The notes under the pieces were generated by a model. It was not told where the DNA came from and did not search any database. It worked only from the letters and a program-made list of their open reading frames with translations. Below, piece by piece: positions 1-7,924 of a stretch of 64,000 nt of DNA. This DNA is from Natrinema pallidum DSM 3751 (GTDB taxonomy: Archaea; Halobacteriota; Halobacteria; Halobacteriales; Natrialbaceae). Every line of letters starts with the position of its first letter. Positions within the stretch are counted from its first letter, which is position 1. The stretch is from assembly GCF_000337615.1 (NCBI RefSeq), contig NZ_AOII01000042.1:18625-82624 (forward strand), in the 5' to 3' direction. Both the position numbers and the translations under genes were made by a program.

Positions 1-16
1 TGTGTATAAGAGACAG
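1..16. other. Nextera transposase mosaic-end remnant (adapter)
   Basis: The first 16 bases, TGTGTATAAGAGACAG, equal the 3' 16 bases of the 19-base Tn5/Nextera mosaic end. An exact match at the very first base of the window, where a gene is cut open, is best explained as untrimmed library adapter at a contig end. These bases should not be treated as genome. Confidence 0.95.
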
Positions 17-535
17 GATGAAGACGTCGTCCTCGTTGGAGGTGTGTCGATCCCAGAGACGAGTGTTACGAACCCAGTAGCGGCGGTACATCGCCATTCC
101 GATGCCGACGACGAAGAGGAGCCCCAGCGCGTCGACCATGAACTGGTAGGCGAGATAGAAGTCGCCGTTCCAAAACGACATGTGGAGGAGTTTCTTCGCG
201 GCGTACTCCTCGGCCATCAGGATGAGCGTCGCGACGAACAGCGTCAGGAAGCCCCACAGAATAAACGAGTGCATCAGACCGCCGTAGAGGTCCCTGTTGA
301 ACTGTTTCTCGTTCGAGAGCACGATCTTGGTTGCGCTCACGACGCGGTGCTGCAGGTCATCGAGTCGGGGGAACGAATCGTCGTCCCCCGCTGCGTAGCG
401 GGCGAACCGCTGATAGACGCCGTAGGTGAAGACGGCGATGGCGGTAAACGCAAGGAGGTAGAACACCGCGTACTCGACGCTGGTGATCCCCCAGTACGTC
501 TCCCTGGCCACGTCCGACTGTGCGAAGGCGTTCAT
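17..535 (-). CDS. Membrane/Fe-S oxidoreductase, N-terminal part only (NarI/Hdr-like)
   Basis: The minus strand is open from ATG at 535 to the contig edge, giving 173 residues without a stop. Three hydrophobic segments lie near residues 20-42, 86-107 and 128-150, with an amphipathic loop that contains His63 and a His89 next to the second segment. This layout resembles the cytochrome-b-like gamma domain that haloarchaea fuse to heterodisulfide-reductase-type iron-sulfur domains. The Fe-S half would lie beyond the contig end, so the assignment rests on the membrane part and is from memory of the family. A TATA-like stretch near 556-567 fits a leaderless start at 535. A membrane electron-transfer role is inferred. 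Confidence 0.6.
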
Positions 536-684
536 GTCCAATGACGGGGAGGGCTGTAACTTAATTCTTGTCACACCGTCTGGGCGACAACCCCGACGCC
601 GTCTTGCGAAAATTTCCGCACTATTTCGAGTTTATAATTGTCGACCATGTGCGACTCGGCCGCCCAACGTGATCTGGCAACAGG

Positions 685-692
685 CTTAAATA
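685..692 (+). promoter_or_regulatory. TATA box of the cmi4-like gene
   Basis: CTTAAATA lies 25-32 bases before the ATG at 717, the usual archaeal spacing to the transcription start, so the mRNA should be leaderless or nearly so. Confidence 0.6.
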
Positions 693-716
693 GACTCCCG
701 TCTGGAGTGTCCACCC

Positions 717-1307
717 ATGAACGATAAAACCGAGGAACTCCGTGATATTTTCACCGACGTCACCGACGGCGAGGAAACGGTCACCGAATCGCAGGAGAAC
801 ACCCGCGGGTCCCTCGAGCGAGACGAGCGATCCGACGCGGACCGGCTCGAGAGCGTCGTTCAGCAGATGCGCGAGCGCTACGAGTTCGAGACGGAACTCT
901 CGGACGACGAACTCATACGGGTCGCCAAAGCCTTCTACGACGGCACTAGCGACGCGGAAATCGCCGACGAACTCGGCGTCGAGGCGGCCGAGGTCTTCGA
1001 GGCGCGACTGTCGTTGCATCTCGTCGGGGAGGACGACGCCGACGAGGTCGATCTCGCGGCGATCCGCGACCGCGAGGAGGACGACACGACGCTGGCTGCG
1101 GAGTACGACGTCAGCGAAGCCCGAATTCGTCGCTACCGCCGCGTCGCCGACGCGAAAGACCAGTCACGAGCCGCGAACGACCGCTATCGCGACGAGTTCG
1201 ACAGCATCCTCGCCGACGCCGATCTCTCCGAGCGCATGACCTCCGACCTCCGCGAGGACGGTCTCGAGGACGCGACGGAGGGCATGGAGACCGACGTGGA
1301 ATTCTGA
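717..1307 (+). CDS. Conditioned medium-induced protein 4 (Cmi4) family
   Basis: This 196-residue, very acidic protein begins MNDKTEELRDIF and matches what I recall of the haloarchaeal Cmi4 family, named from genes induced by conditioned medium. Residues about 65-105 contain a helix-turn-helix-like pattern (DGTSDAEIADELGV), and a second similar segment (TTLAAEYDVSEARIRRYRR) follows at about 125-145. The two HTH-like repeats suggest DNA binding, which is an inference. It is transcribed alone from a promoter just upstream. Length and start are consistent with the family. No catalytic motif is visible. Confidence 0.75.
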   Translation: MNDKTEELRDIFTDVTDGEETVTESQENTRGSLERDERSDADRLESVVQQMRERYEFETELSDDELIRVAKAFYDGTSDAEIADELGVEAAEVFEARLSLHLVGEDDADEVDLAAIRDREEDDTTLAAEYDVSEARIRRYRRVADAKDQSRAANDRYRDEFDSILADADLSERMTSDLREDGLEDATEGMETDVEF

Positions 1308-1471
1308 GGCCGATTTTGTCCGCGATCGTGTGAGCGGGCGTCGGCTTCCCGTGACTGGGTGACTCGAAGCATCGCGAGATCGTCGGCCCTCTCGCTCATC
1401 CGTCGGACTCGTTCGCGGCCGCAACGATCCGGTCCGTCCGGTGACCTGTCCGCCGCCCCGCTACGAGACTT

Positions 1472-1478
1472 CTTATAC
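1472..1478 (+). promoter_or_regulatory. TATA box of the Cas4-like gene
   Basis: CTTATAC ends 22 bases before the GTG at 1500. This spacing favours the GTG over longer upstream starts in the same frame and implies a leaderless transcript. Confidence 0.5.
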
Positions 1479-1499
1479 GAAGCCGGGACCAGACGGGTT

Positions 1500-2186
1500 G
1501 TGACACGTACTCCGGTTTCGTTTAGCGATCTGCGGACCGCCGCCTACTGTCCGCGGAAGTGTTACTACCAGCGACGGCTGCCGGACGAGGATCGCGAGCC
1601 GCCGCCCGAGGTCGAGTCGGTTCGAGCGCTTGCGACCCGGTACGACGACCTGCTCGAGTCCCCGCCGGAGGCCCTCGACGAGGAACCGATCGCCGTCCCG
1701 GCCGCTCGCTACCGCGACCGGCTTGGGGCGACCCGCGAGCGACTCGTCGACGCGGGTCAGTGGGAGCGTCTCTGTACCCCCGCCGACCGAGCGGTGTTCG
1801 CGACCGGCCGCCACTGTCACGGCGTCGTTCACAAGGTCCTCGCCGAGCCGCTCGAGCCGACGCTGATCTCGTCGGGACGGCCGCCCGAAAACGGCGTCTG
1901 GAAACCCCAGTCCGTGCACGCGGTCGCGGCCGCGAAGGCGCTGGCCTGGGAGCACCAGGAGACGGTCGACCGGGCATGGCTCGAGTATCCCGCCTACGGC
2001 GTGATCCGGTCGTTCGAATTGACGACGCGGCGGACGGCACAGTATCGGAGCGCGCTCCGGGCGGTCCGGGAGTTGGATGGTCCACCAGCGCGGACGACCA
2101 ACCGCTCGAAGTGCGAGGCCTGCGAGTTCGCCGCGGAGTGTGGCGTCAAGATGCGAACGCTCCGATCGTTGTTGGGGATCGAGTAG
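1500..2186 (+). CDS. Cas4/Dna2-like Fe-S protein, probably not a CRISPR gene
   Basis: The 228-residue product has the cysteine layout of Cas4: an N-terminal CPRKC motif and a C-terminal three-cysteine cluster (KCEACEFAAEC), consistent with a [4Fe-4S] cluster bracketing a PD-(D/E)XK fold. The usual nuclease residues are not obvious: the expected G-x-x-D position reads GVVHKV and no clear E-x-K follows. There is no CRISPR array or other cas gene nearby. The GTG start at 1500 is chosen because of the TATA box at 1472-1478; the frame is open further upstream to 1359. The role is probably DNA-related but unknown. Confidence 0.7.
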   Translation: MTRTPVSFSDLRTAAYCPRKCYYQRRLPDEDREPPPEVESVRALATRYDDLLESPPEALDEEPIAVPAARYRDRLGATRERLVDAGQWERLCTPADRAVFATGRHCHGVVHKVLAEPLEPTLISSGRPPENGVWKPQSVHAVAAAKALAWEHQETVDRAWLEYPAYGVIRSFELTTRRTAQYRSALRAVRELDGPPARTTNRSKCEACEFAAECGVKMRTLRSLLGIE

Positions 2187-2211
2187 CCCATGCGGGCTCG
2201 CCTCGAGACGC

Positions 2212-2424
2212 CTACCGATCCAGCGCGACTTTCAGGAGCGCGGTCCCGGCGGCGAAGACGAGACCGAAGACGAGGCCGACCGGTGCCGCACTCGCGAGCG
2301 CTCGATCGGCGATCACGAGTTGGCTCACGGTATAGCCGAGTCCGGGGACGGTGATAGCGAGGACGGACCACAGAACCGGGCGCGTCCGAACCCACGAATC
2401 GGTGTGTTGGGAACGACGGCTCAT
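2212..2424 (-). CDS. Small two-helix membrane protein
   Basis: A 70-residue protein starts at the ATG at 2424 (MSRRSQHTDSWV) and has two hydrophobic segments, residues about 15-35 and 42-65, with a basic N-terminus. A TATA-like AATATATC lies roughly 20-27 bases upstream on the minus strand, supporting this start over the longer frame that begins at 2466. It is convergent with the Cas4-like gene. No family was recognised. Confidence 0.6.
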   Translation of the reverse strand: MSRRSQHTDSWVRTRPVLWSVLAITVPGLGYTVSQLVIADRALASAAPVGLVFGLVFAAGTALLKVALDR

Positions 2425-2543
2425 GTGGAGACATGCGAGATATATTCGGCCGAAACCACATAACATTTCCCGGCCGGACAGTTCGCGAGCGGCGCTGTCA
2501 CCGCCGGATCGTCCCGGCTCCGCTGGCGCAATTCGTCCCGCCG

Positions 2544-3131
2544 TCAGTGCTGCTCGAGCCAGGCCTCGATCTCGTCGGCCTGTGCTCCGTGGCGGTGGAT
2601 CGTCCCGCTCGAGACGTCGACGACGGTACTCTCGGTCCCGCCGTCGGTTCGGCCGCCGTCGAGGACGACTGCGGCCGCCTCGCGGATTTCGGGGTCGAGG
2701 TCGTCGAGTCGGCGGGCGCTCTCGCGGCCGCTGACGTTCGCGCTCGTCGCGGTGATCGGCGTCCCGGCTCGCTCACAGAGCGCGAGCGCGAGATCGTTGT
2801 CGGGGATGCGGACGCCGACGCGCTCGCGGCCCGCCGTGAGTTCGTCCGGCACGGCCGCCCGTCGCCGACAGAGCACCGTCACGGGCCCGGGGAGGAACGT
2901 CGCCATGAACCGCCGCTCCCGGTCGGTCGCACGGACGTACTGCAGCGCCGACGGCACCGACGGCACGGCGAAGGAGAGCGGCTTCGTACGGTCGCGTCCT
3001 TTTACCTCGAAAACGCGCTCGACGGTCTCGGACTCGAGCGCCGCTCCGCCGAGGCCGTAGACCGTTTCGGTGGGATAGACGACGAGATCCCCCGATTCGA
3101 TCGCGTCGGCCGCGCGGTCGAGTTCGCTCAT
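2544..3131 (-). CDS. tsaC: L-threonylcarbamoyladenylate synthase (TsaC/YrdC type)
   Basis: This enzyme makes threonylcarbamoyl-AMP from threonine, bicarbonate and ATP for the t6A37 modification of ANN-decoding tRNAs. The 195 residues carry the YrdC signature: VVYPTETVYGLG near residue 17, a KGRDRTKPLSF nucleotide-binding segment near 44, the FLPGPVT motif near 79 and the TSANVSG motif near 130. The length fits a stand-alone YrdC domain; the C-terminal Sua5 extension is absent. It lies on the minus strand just after the redoxin pair, with 54 bases between them, so it could share their transcript. Confidence 0.92.
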   Translation of the reverse strand: MSELDRAADAIESGDLVVYPTETVYGLGGAALESETVERVFEVKGRDRTKPLSFAVPSVPSALQYVRATDRERRFMATFLPGPVTVLCRRRAAVPDELTAGRERVGVRIPDNDLALALCERAGTPITATSANVSGRESARRLDDLDPEIREAAAVVLDGGRTDGGTESTVVDVSSGTIHRHGAQADEIEAWLEQH

Positions 3132-3185
3132 TCGGTTCGAAGTCGGCGGATGCCGAGCAAAAAGGTATCGTTCGGGTTCGAGCCC

Positions 3186-3701
3186 TTACTCGAGGCCGAG
3201 TTCCGCCTCGAGCGCGTCGTAGTCGGGGAAGTCGGGCCAGTCGGTGGCGACCCACGCGCCCGCGACCGTGCGGTCGTCGTCGAGCGCGAAGAAAGCGACG
3301 CGGGGTTCGCTGATACCGGTCATCCCGTCGAGATCGTGGTCGACGCCGTACGACGCCGCCACCCGGTTGCTCGGGTCGGCGAAGAACGCGAACGGGTGTT
3401 CGGTGTCGTCGAGGAAGCGTTTGATGCCGTAGGGTGTCGTGGCCGTGACGCCGACGATCCGGCCCGCGCGGTCGTCCCAGTTTCGCTCCGCGAGTTCGTC
3501 CCAGACGTACGTGGCGAGGAAGGAACCGGTCATCGGCGTGAAGACGAGGATAGTCGACCCATCGGTCTCGTTGACGAGCCTCGAGAGCGTCCGGTCCTCC
3601 CAGAACTCGTCGGTGACGAGCGGCCGCGTGAAGTCGGGGGCTTCCGCGCCGGGGCCGGGATGATCCGCCGGCCCCAACTCGACGACGTCGAACTCCGGCA
3701 T
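3186..3701 (-). CDS. Peroxiredoxin-fold protein without cysteine
   Basis: The 171 residues follow an AhpC/TSA thioredoxin-fold pattern: a GAEAPDF entry near residue 18, the first core strand with FTPMTGSF at 54-61 and a later FFADPSN strand. The peroxidatic cysteine normally sits shortly after the F-x-P stretch, but the whole protein contains no cysteine, so ordinary thiol peroxidase chemistry is impossible. The start codon overlaps the stop of the upstream CPYC protein by one base (TGATG), implying translational coupling. A structural, chaperone or binding role with that glutaredoxin-like partner is inferred. Confidence 0.75.
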   Translation of the reverse strand: MPEFDVVELGPADHPGPGAEAPDFTRPLVTDEFWEDRTLSRLVNETDGSTILVFTPMTGSFLATYVWDELAERNWDDRAGRIVGVTATTPYGIKRFLDDTEHPFAFFADPSNRVAASYGVDHDLDGMTGISEPRVAFFALDDDRTVAGAWVATDWPDFPDYDALEAELGLE

Positions 3702-4006
3702 CAGGCGTCACCTCCGGCGCTCGCCGCGGCCGCGTCGGGGCGGTCGCCCTCGCCGTAGGTGGACTCGAGGTAGTCGACGATGTTGGCGCTCTCCGCCATG
3801 GTGACGCCGGTGTTCTCGTCGACCACGACGGGAACCGTCCGGACGCCGGCGACCCGTTTGACGACGTCGCGATCGGAGTGCATCGGCTCGACGAACCGCG
3901 AGCGGTACGCGAGATCGTACTCGTTTAGCAGTCGGGTAACGCGCTCACAGTACGGACAGCCCTGCAGTCGATAGAACGTGATCGGTGGCTCGGCGGTCTC
4001 GCTCAT
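3701..4006 (-). CDS. Glutaredoxin / GST N-terminal-domain protein (CPYC)
   Basis: This is a 101-residue thioredoxin-fold protein with the redox motif C17-P-Y-C20 right after the first strand (ITFYRLQG). A cis-proline segment (VRTVPVVVDE) near residue 56 and a MAESANIVDYL helix near 70 match GST N-terminal and glutaredoxin folds. It probably performs thiol-disulfide exchange, with gamma-glutamylcysteine or protein thiols as partner in haloarchaea. It is the first gene of a coupled pair with the cysteine-free peroxiredoxin-fold protein. The last 15 residues are Ala/Gly-rich and likely disordered. Confidence 0.85.
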   Translation of the reverse strand: MSETAEPPITFYRLQGCPYCERVTRLLNEYDLAYRSRFVEPMHSDRDVVKRVAGVRTVPVVVDENTGVTMAESANIVDYLESTYGEGDRPDAAAASAGGDA

Positions 4007-4118
4007 GGCCGCCCGTACGGGAAACGCCCGGGTAAACGTGTCGTCGCCGGCGTCGATGGCCGTGAGTCGGTAGAAAATGGGAAACGGTTAACCGATCCAG
4101 CTATAACGCTGTATATCA

Positions 4119-5534
4119 ATGGCGTTGTCTCCGCTGTTTGCGGTCCCGTTGGCCGCCTACGAGGTCCCAGTCGTGGGTGTCGGGTTCGATCAGTCGACGG
4201 TGACGGTCGTCGGCGCGCTCGCGATTGTCGTCCTCATCGCCCTTTCGGGATTCTTCTCGTCCTCGGAGATCGCGATGTTCAATCTCCCGAAACACCGTCT
4301 CGAGGGAATGATCGAGGACGATATCCCGGGTGCGAGCCTGGTCAAGGGACTCAAGGACGACCCCCACAGGCTGCTCGTGACGATCCTGGTCGGCAACAAC
4401 ATCGTCAATATCGCGATGTCCTCGATCGCGACGGCGATCCTGTCGATCCACTTCGGTGGGCTGGTCGGCGTCTTCCTGGCGACGTTTGGGATCACTGCCC
4501 TCGTCCTCCTGTTCGGCGAGAGCGTCCCCAAGTCCTACGCCGTCGAGAACACGGAAGCGTGGTCGATTCGAATCGCGAGACCGCTGAAGGCCACGGAGTA
4601 CCTCCTCTTCCCGCTGATCGTTCTTTTCGATTACCTCACCCGACAGATCAACAACCTCATCGGGTCGACGGGCGCGATCGAGTCGCCGTACGTGACCCGC
4701 GACGAGATCCAGGAGATGATCGAGTCCGGCGAGCGCGAGGGCGTCTTGGAGGAGGAGGAACACGAGATGCTCACGCGTATCTTCCGCTTTAACAACACCA
4801 TCGTCAAGGAGGTGATGACGCCGCGTCTCGACATGACGGCGGTCCCGAAAGACGCCGGTATCGACGAAGCGATCGAGACCTGTATCCAGAGCGGCCACGC
4901 CCGCATTCCGGTCTACGAGGGCAGCCTCGACAACGTGCAAGGCGTCGTCCACATCCGCGATCTCGTCCGAGACCTGAACTACGGCGAGGCGGAAGACGGC
5001 GAACTCGAGCTCGCGGACCTCATCCAGCCGACGCTGCACGTCCCCGAATCGAAGAACGTCGACGAACTCCTGACCGAGATGCGGGAGAACCGGATGCATA
5101 TGGCGATCGTCATCGACGAGTTCGGAACCACCGAGGGGCTGGTGACGATGGAGGACATGATCGAGGAGATCATCGGCGAGATTCTCGAGGGCGGTGAGGA
5201 ACAGCCCATCGAGGAGATCGACGACGACACCGTCCTCGTCCGCGGGGAGGTCAACATCGAGGACGTCAACGAGGCGCTCGAGATCGATCTGCCCGAGGGA
5301 CAGGAGTTCGAGACTATCGCCGGCTTCATCTTCAACCGCGCCGGGCGGCTCGTCGAGGAAGGCGAGGAGATCACCTACGACGGCGTCCGTATCACCGTCG
5401 AAGACGTCGAAAACACCCGGATCATGATGGCCCGACTGACGAGACTCGAGGCGGATGCGACCGCCTCCGACGGGGACGAGTCGGTCGAAGAGGAACCCGA
5501 TGCCGGCGACGTGACGGACAGCCCGCTCGAGTAG
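4119..5534 (+). CDS. CNNM/CorC-family membrane protein (DUF21, two CBS, CorC domain)
   Basis: The 471-residue protein has a DUF21 transmembrane domain (residues about 28-190, starting ALSGFFSSSEIAMFNL), a CBS pair (about 225-335, VMTPRLDM marks the first) and a C-terminal CorC/HlyC domain (about 345-425). Bacterial and eukaryotic relatives are involved in magnesium or cobalt transport, where the CBS pair binds nucleotide. The tail after residue 440 is acidic and low in complexity. It is transcribed alone, with ATATCA just before the ATG and TATAACG about 15-20 bases upstream. Hemolysin-type names for this family are historical. Confidence 0.88.
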   Translation: MALSPLFAVPLAAYEVPVVGVGFDQSTVTVVGALAIVVLIALSGFFSSSEIAMFNLPKHRLEGMIEDDIPGASLVKGLKDDPHRLLVTILVGNNIVNIAMSSIATAILSIHFGGLVGVFLATFGITALVLLFGESVPKSYAVENTEAWSIRIARPLKATEYLLFPLIVLFDYLTRQINNLIGSTGAIESPYVTRDEIQEMIESGEREGVLEEEEHEMLTRIFRFNNTIVKEVMTPRLDMTAVPKDAGIDEAIETCIQSGHARIPVYEGSLDNVQGVVHIRDLVRDLNYGEAEDGELELADLIQPTLHVPESKNVDELLTEMRENRMHMAIVIDEFGTTEGLVTMEDMIEEIIGEILEGGEEQPIEEIDDDTVLVRGEVNIEDVNEALEIDLPEGQEFETIAGFIFNRAGRLVEEGEEITYDGVRITVEDVENTRIMMARLTRLEADATASDGDESVEEEPDAGDVTDSPLE

Positions 5535-5621
5535 CTCACGAGGGGCGTCTCACGACGATTCGCTGCCGACGACCGAAACGGCATCGTCGCCCCTGCGTCG
5601 TAGCGACACGGTGCCGACTGC

Positions 5622-6479
5622 TCACCGTCCGATGAGACGCCGCAGTCGGCGTCCGATACCCCGTAGCCGCCGTCCGACGAGACGCCGCAGTCGGCGTCCG
5701 ATACCCCGTAGCCGCCGTCTGACCCGCTCGGAGAACCGGAGTCGACGCGTCTTGACGATCGCTCGAATTTCGACGGCGATCGCGGGTGGCACGGCGATTC
5801 GGCGCGGTCCCGCAACGTACTGCCCGTCGGGCTGTTCGTACTCGAGGGAGACGATGGCCGTATCGCCAATCTGCCGGCTGGACACGGCGTTGACCAGCGC
5901 GAGATCGATTCGCTGTTCGGGTTCGTAGAGGTAGATCGTCCCCTCCTCGCGGTCGAACGCCCCGACCGACTGCAGGAACGAGGCGAGGACGAGTGCGATG
6001 AGAGCCCCCGGAATCAACAGGGCGGCAAGGCCGGTAAACGGGCCGGCACCGGCGGCCAGCAGTTCGTTTTGTGAGACGTACCGCCCGATGCCCATCAGCG
6101 CGCCGATGACCGCTCCCATGACGACCGTGCCGACGGCGGCGTCGATCGCACGATTCAGATTCGTTCCCGCCGGTGCGTCGATGGGGAGGACCTCGGCGAT
6201 CCGCGCCAGATGGGCCTCGGTGTGGCTCGAGGCGGCCAGTGCGAGAACGGTCGCCGCGAACGCCGCGATGAACGCAAGCACGACGGTTCCGCCGGGGCCG
6301 CCCGCGGCTTCGCTGCCGAGCCTGTACAGTCGCCAGCAGACGACGGTCCCGATCGCGGCGAAGAACGTCCCGACGCCGAACGCCCACAGGAGTCGCACGG
6401 TGCGTGAGGTACTGGCGTCGCGCCGCCACTGCATCGTTTCGTCGGCGGTGTCGGTGCCGTCGACGGCGTCCTCGTCCAT
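5622..6479 (-). CDS. Membrane protein with Arg-rich 15-residue tandem repeats at its C-terminus
   Basis: The 285-residue protein begins MDEDAVDGTDTADE, has about four hydrophobic segments between residues 28 and 185, and a soluble region after that. The C-terminus repeats a 15-residue basic unit, RRLRGIGRRLRRLVG, twice and then starts it again, encoded by 45-base direct repeats at 5634-5723. The tail is strikingly basic for a halophile and would form an amphipathic helix. It lies 49 bases downstream of a PiT transporter on the same strand, so the two may be co-transcribed. No family was recognised for the membrane part. Confidence 0.65.
   Translation of the reverse strand: MDEDAVDGTDTADETMQWRRDASTSRTVRLLWAFGVGTFFAAIGTVVCWRLYRLGSEAAGGPGGTVVLAFIAAFAATVLALAASSHTEAHLARIAEVLPIDAPAGTNLNRAIDAAVGTVVMGAVIGALMGIGRYVSQNELLAAGAGPFTGLAALLIPGALIALVLASFLQSVGAFDREEGTIYLYEPEQRIDLALVNAVSSRQIGDTAIVSLEYEQPDGQYVAGPRRIAVPPAIAVEIRAIVKTRRLRFSERVRRRLRGIGRRLRRLVGRRLRGIGRRLRRLIGR
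5634..5723. repeat. Two 45-bp direct repeats inside the Arg-tail gene
   Basis: The unit starting GAGACGCCGCAGTCGGCGTC occurs at 5634-5678 and 5679-5723, nearly identical, with a partial copy before them. The unit length is a multiple of three and keeps the reading frame, so expansion or contraction changes only the number of 15-residue blocks in the protein tail. Confidence 0.9.
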
Positions 6480-6528
6480 GCGTCGAACTCACGACCTCTC
6501 GGGTAAAGACCGTTCGATGTCGCACGGA

Positions 6529-7725
6529 TCAGAGCACGAGCGCGGCGACGGTGGTGTAGCCGATAAAGGAGACGGTGATCGCGCCGGCCAGCGAGCCGAT
6601 CCACGCGAGGACGGTAACGCCCATCTTCCGCGCGCTGACACCGCCACCGGCACCGGCCGCAGCGTAGCCGCTCCCGATGATCGCACTGACGATGATCTCG
6701 TTGAACGAGACCGGGATGCCGTAGAAGACGGCGGCCTGCGCGATGATGAACGAGGGAATGAGCGCGGCGATCGACCGGCGCGGCCCCAGCGAGGAGTAGT
6801 CCTGCGAAATGGCTTTGATCATCCGCGGTGCGCCGGTCCACGATCCGATCAGGAGGCCGAACCCGCCGCCGACGAGCATCGCGAGCAGCGGCAGGTCGAG
6901 GTCGCTCGAGAGCGGGATCAGCGGCCCGATTGCCAGCCCAACCTGACTGCCGCCGGCGGAGAAGGCAACGAGCCCACCGAGGATGAGCAGGAAGTGGCGT
7001 TCGCCCCGCTCCGTCCCGTTGCGAAGGTCGACCCCGATCGCGACCGCCCACAGCACCGCAATCGCGAGCGTCGCGAGAGCGGTGCCGACGACCGCCGGAC
7101 CCGGAAGCGACGTGCTCGAGGCCTGTGCGATCGACGCGCCGCCGCCCGCCGACGAACCGAGGATCGCGAACTCGATGTTGGCGACGATCGCGCCGACGAT
7201 GGCGGCCAACACGATGATCAGGGACTCCTCGGCGATCACTTCCGCGCGGAGCGCGCGGGCGACCGCGTAGGCGATGGAGCCCCCGACGAACGGCGTCAGT
7301 ACCCACAGCGTAGCGATTTCGGTATACTTCGCCCACGCGGGATCGCCGCCCATGGCGAGCCCGGTGCCGATGACCGCGCCGGTAACGGTAAACGCCGTCG
7401 CGATCGGGTAGCCGGTGAAAATGCCGATCGCCACCAGCCCGGCCGCGATGAGCAGGGCGAGCGTCGCCGCCATCGACGAGAGCGTGACATCGCCGGCGAT
7501 CAGTTCCGTGCCGACCGCTTCGGAGACGTTCGCACCCTGGAGGACCGCCCCGGCGAAGCCGAGCAGGCCGACGAGAAAGCCGGCCCGCATCACCGAAATC
7601 GCGTTCGCGCCGACCGCCGGCGCAAAGGGTGTCGAGCCGCTCGAGCCGGCACCGATCGCCCAGGCCATGAAGAGACTCGCGACTGCGGCCACGGCAAAGG
7701 TGCCGAACGTGGCGATATCGACCAT
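6529..7725 (-). CDS. PiT-family inorganic phosphate transporter-like protein (first copy)
   Basis: This 398-residue, almost entirely hydrophobic protein shows the PiT inverted-repeat layout: one conserved block near residue 22 (AWAIGAGSSGSTPFAPAVGA) and its counterpart near residue 245 (AFSAGGSQVGLAIGPL). In canonical PiT proteins both blocks read GANDxxNxxG; here the Asn-Asp pair is replaced in both. It is therefore a divergent member, and phosphate as the substrate is assumed from the family, not shown. The ATG at 7725 gives a normal length. The Arg-tailed membrane protein follows on the same strand. Confidence 0.8.
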   Translation of the reverse strand: MVDIATFGTFAVAAVASLFMAWAIGAGSSGSTPFAPAVGANAISVMRAGFLVGLLGFAGAVLQGANVSEAVGTELIAGDVTLSSMAATLALLIAAGLVAIGIFTGYPIATAFTVTGAVIGTGLAMGGDPAWAKYTEIATLWVLTPFVGGSIAYAVARALRAEVIAEESLIIVLAAIVGAIVANIEFAILGSSAGGGASIAQASSTSLPGPAVVGTALATLAIAVLWAVAIGVDLRNGTERGERHFLLILGGLVAFSAGGSQVGLAIGPLIPLSSDLDLPLLAMLVGGGFGLLIGSWTGAPRMIKAISQDYSSLGPRRSIAALIPSFIIAQAAVFYGIPVSFNEIIVSAIIGSGYAAAGAGGGVSARKMGVTVLAWIGSLAGAITVSFIGYTTVAALVL

Positions 7726-7924
7726 CTACTCGGTCCCTATTAGCGGCCCCTACAAGTGTGTGCCGACCTCCTGCCGCCGGGAGAGCGGACGACAACACAC
7801 GGTACGGGACCGGCTCGACCCGATCACGTTCGTGTCGGTCCGACCCGATCGTCGATCGGCCTCGTCCTGAGTCCCGTTCGAGCCGTATCTTAACACATAA
7901 ACCATTGCTATTCTAGTGCCGGGT

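Noticed and set aside
1308-2211. A CRISPR-Cas locus around the Cas4-like gene
   Set aside because: No repeat-spacer array and no cas1, cas2 or effector gene anywhere in the window.
6155-7798. A 547-codon frame on the same strand as the PiT gene in another register
   Set aside because: Arg-rich composition and no membrane pattern; the PiT frame fully explains the region.
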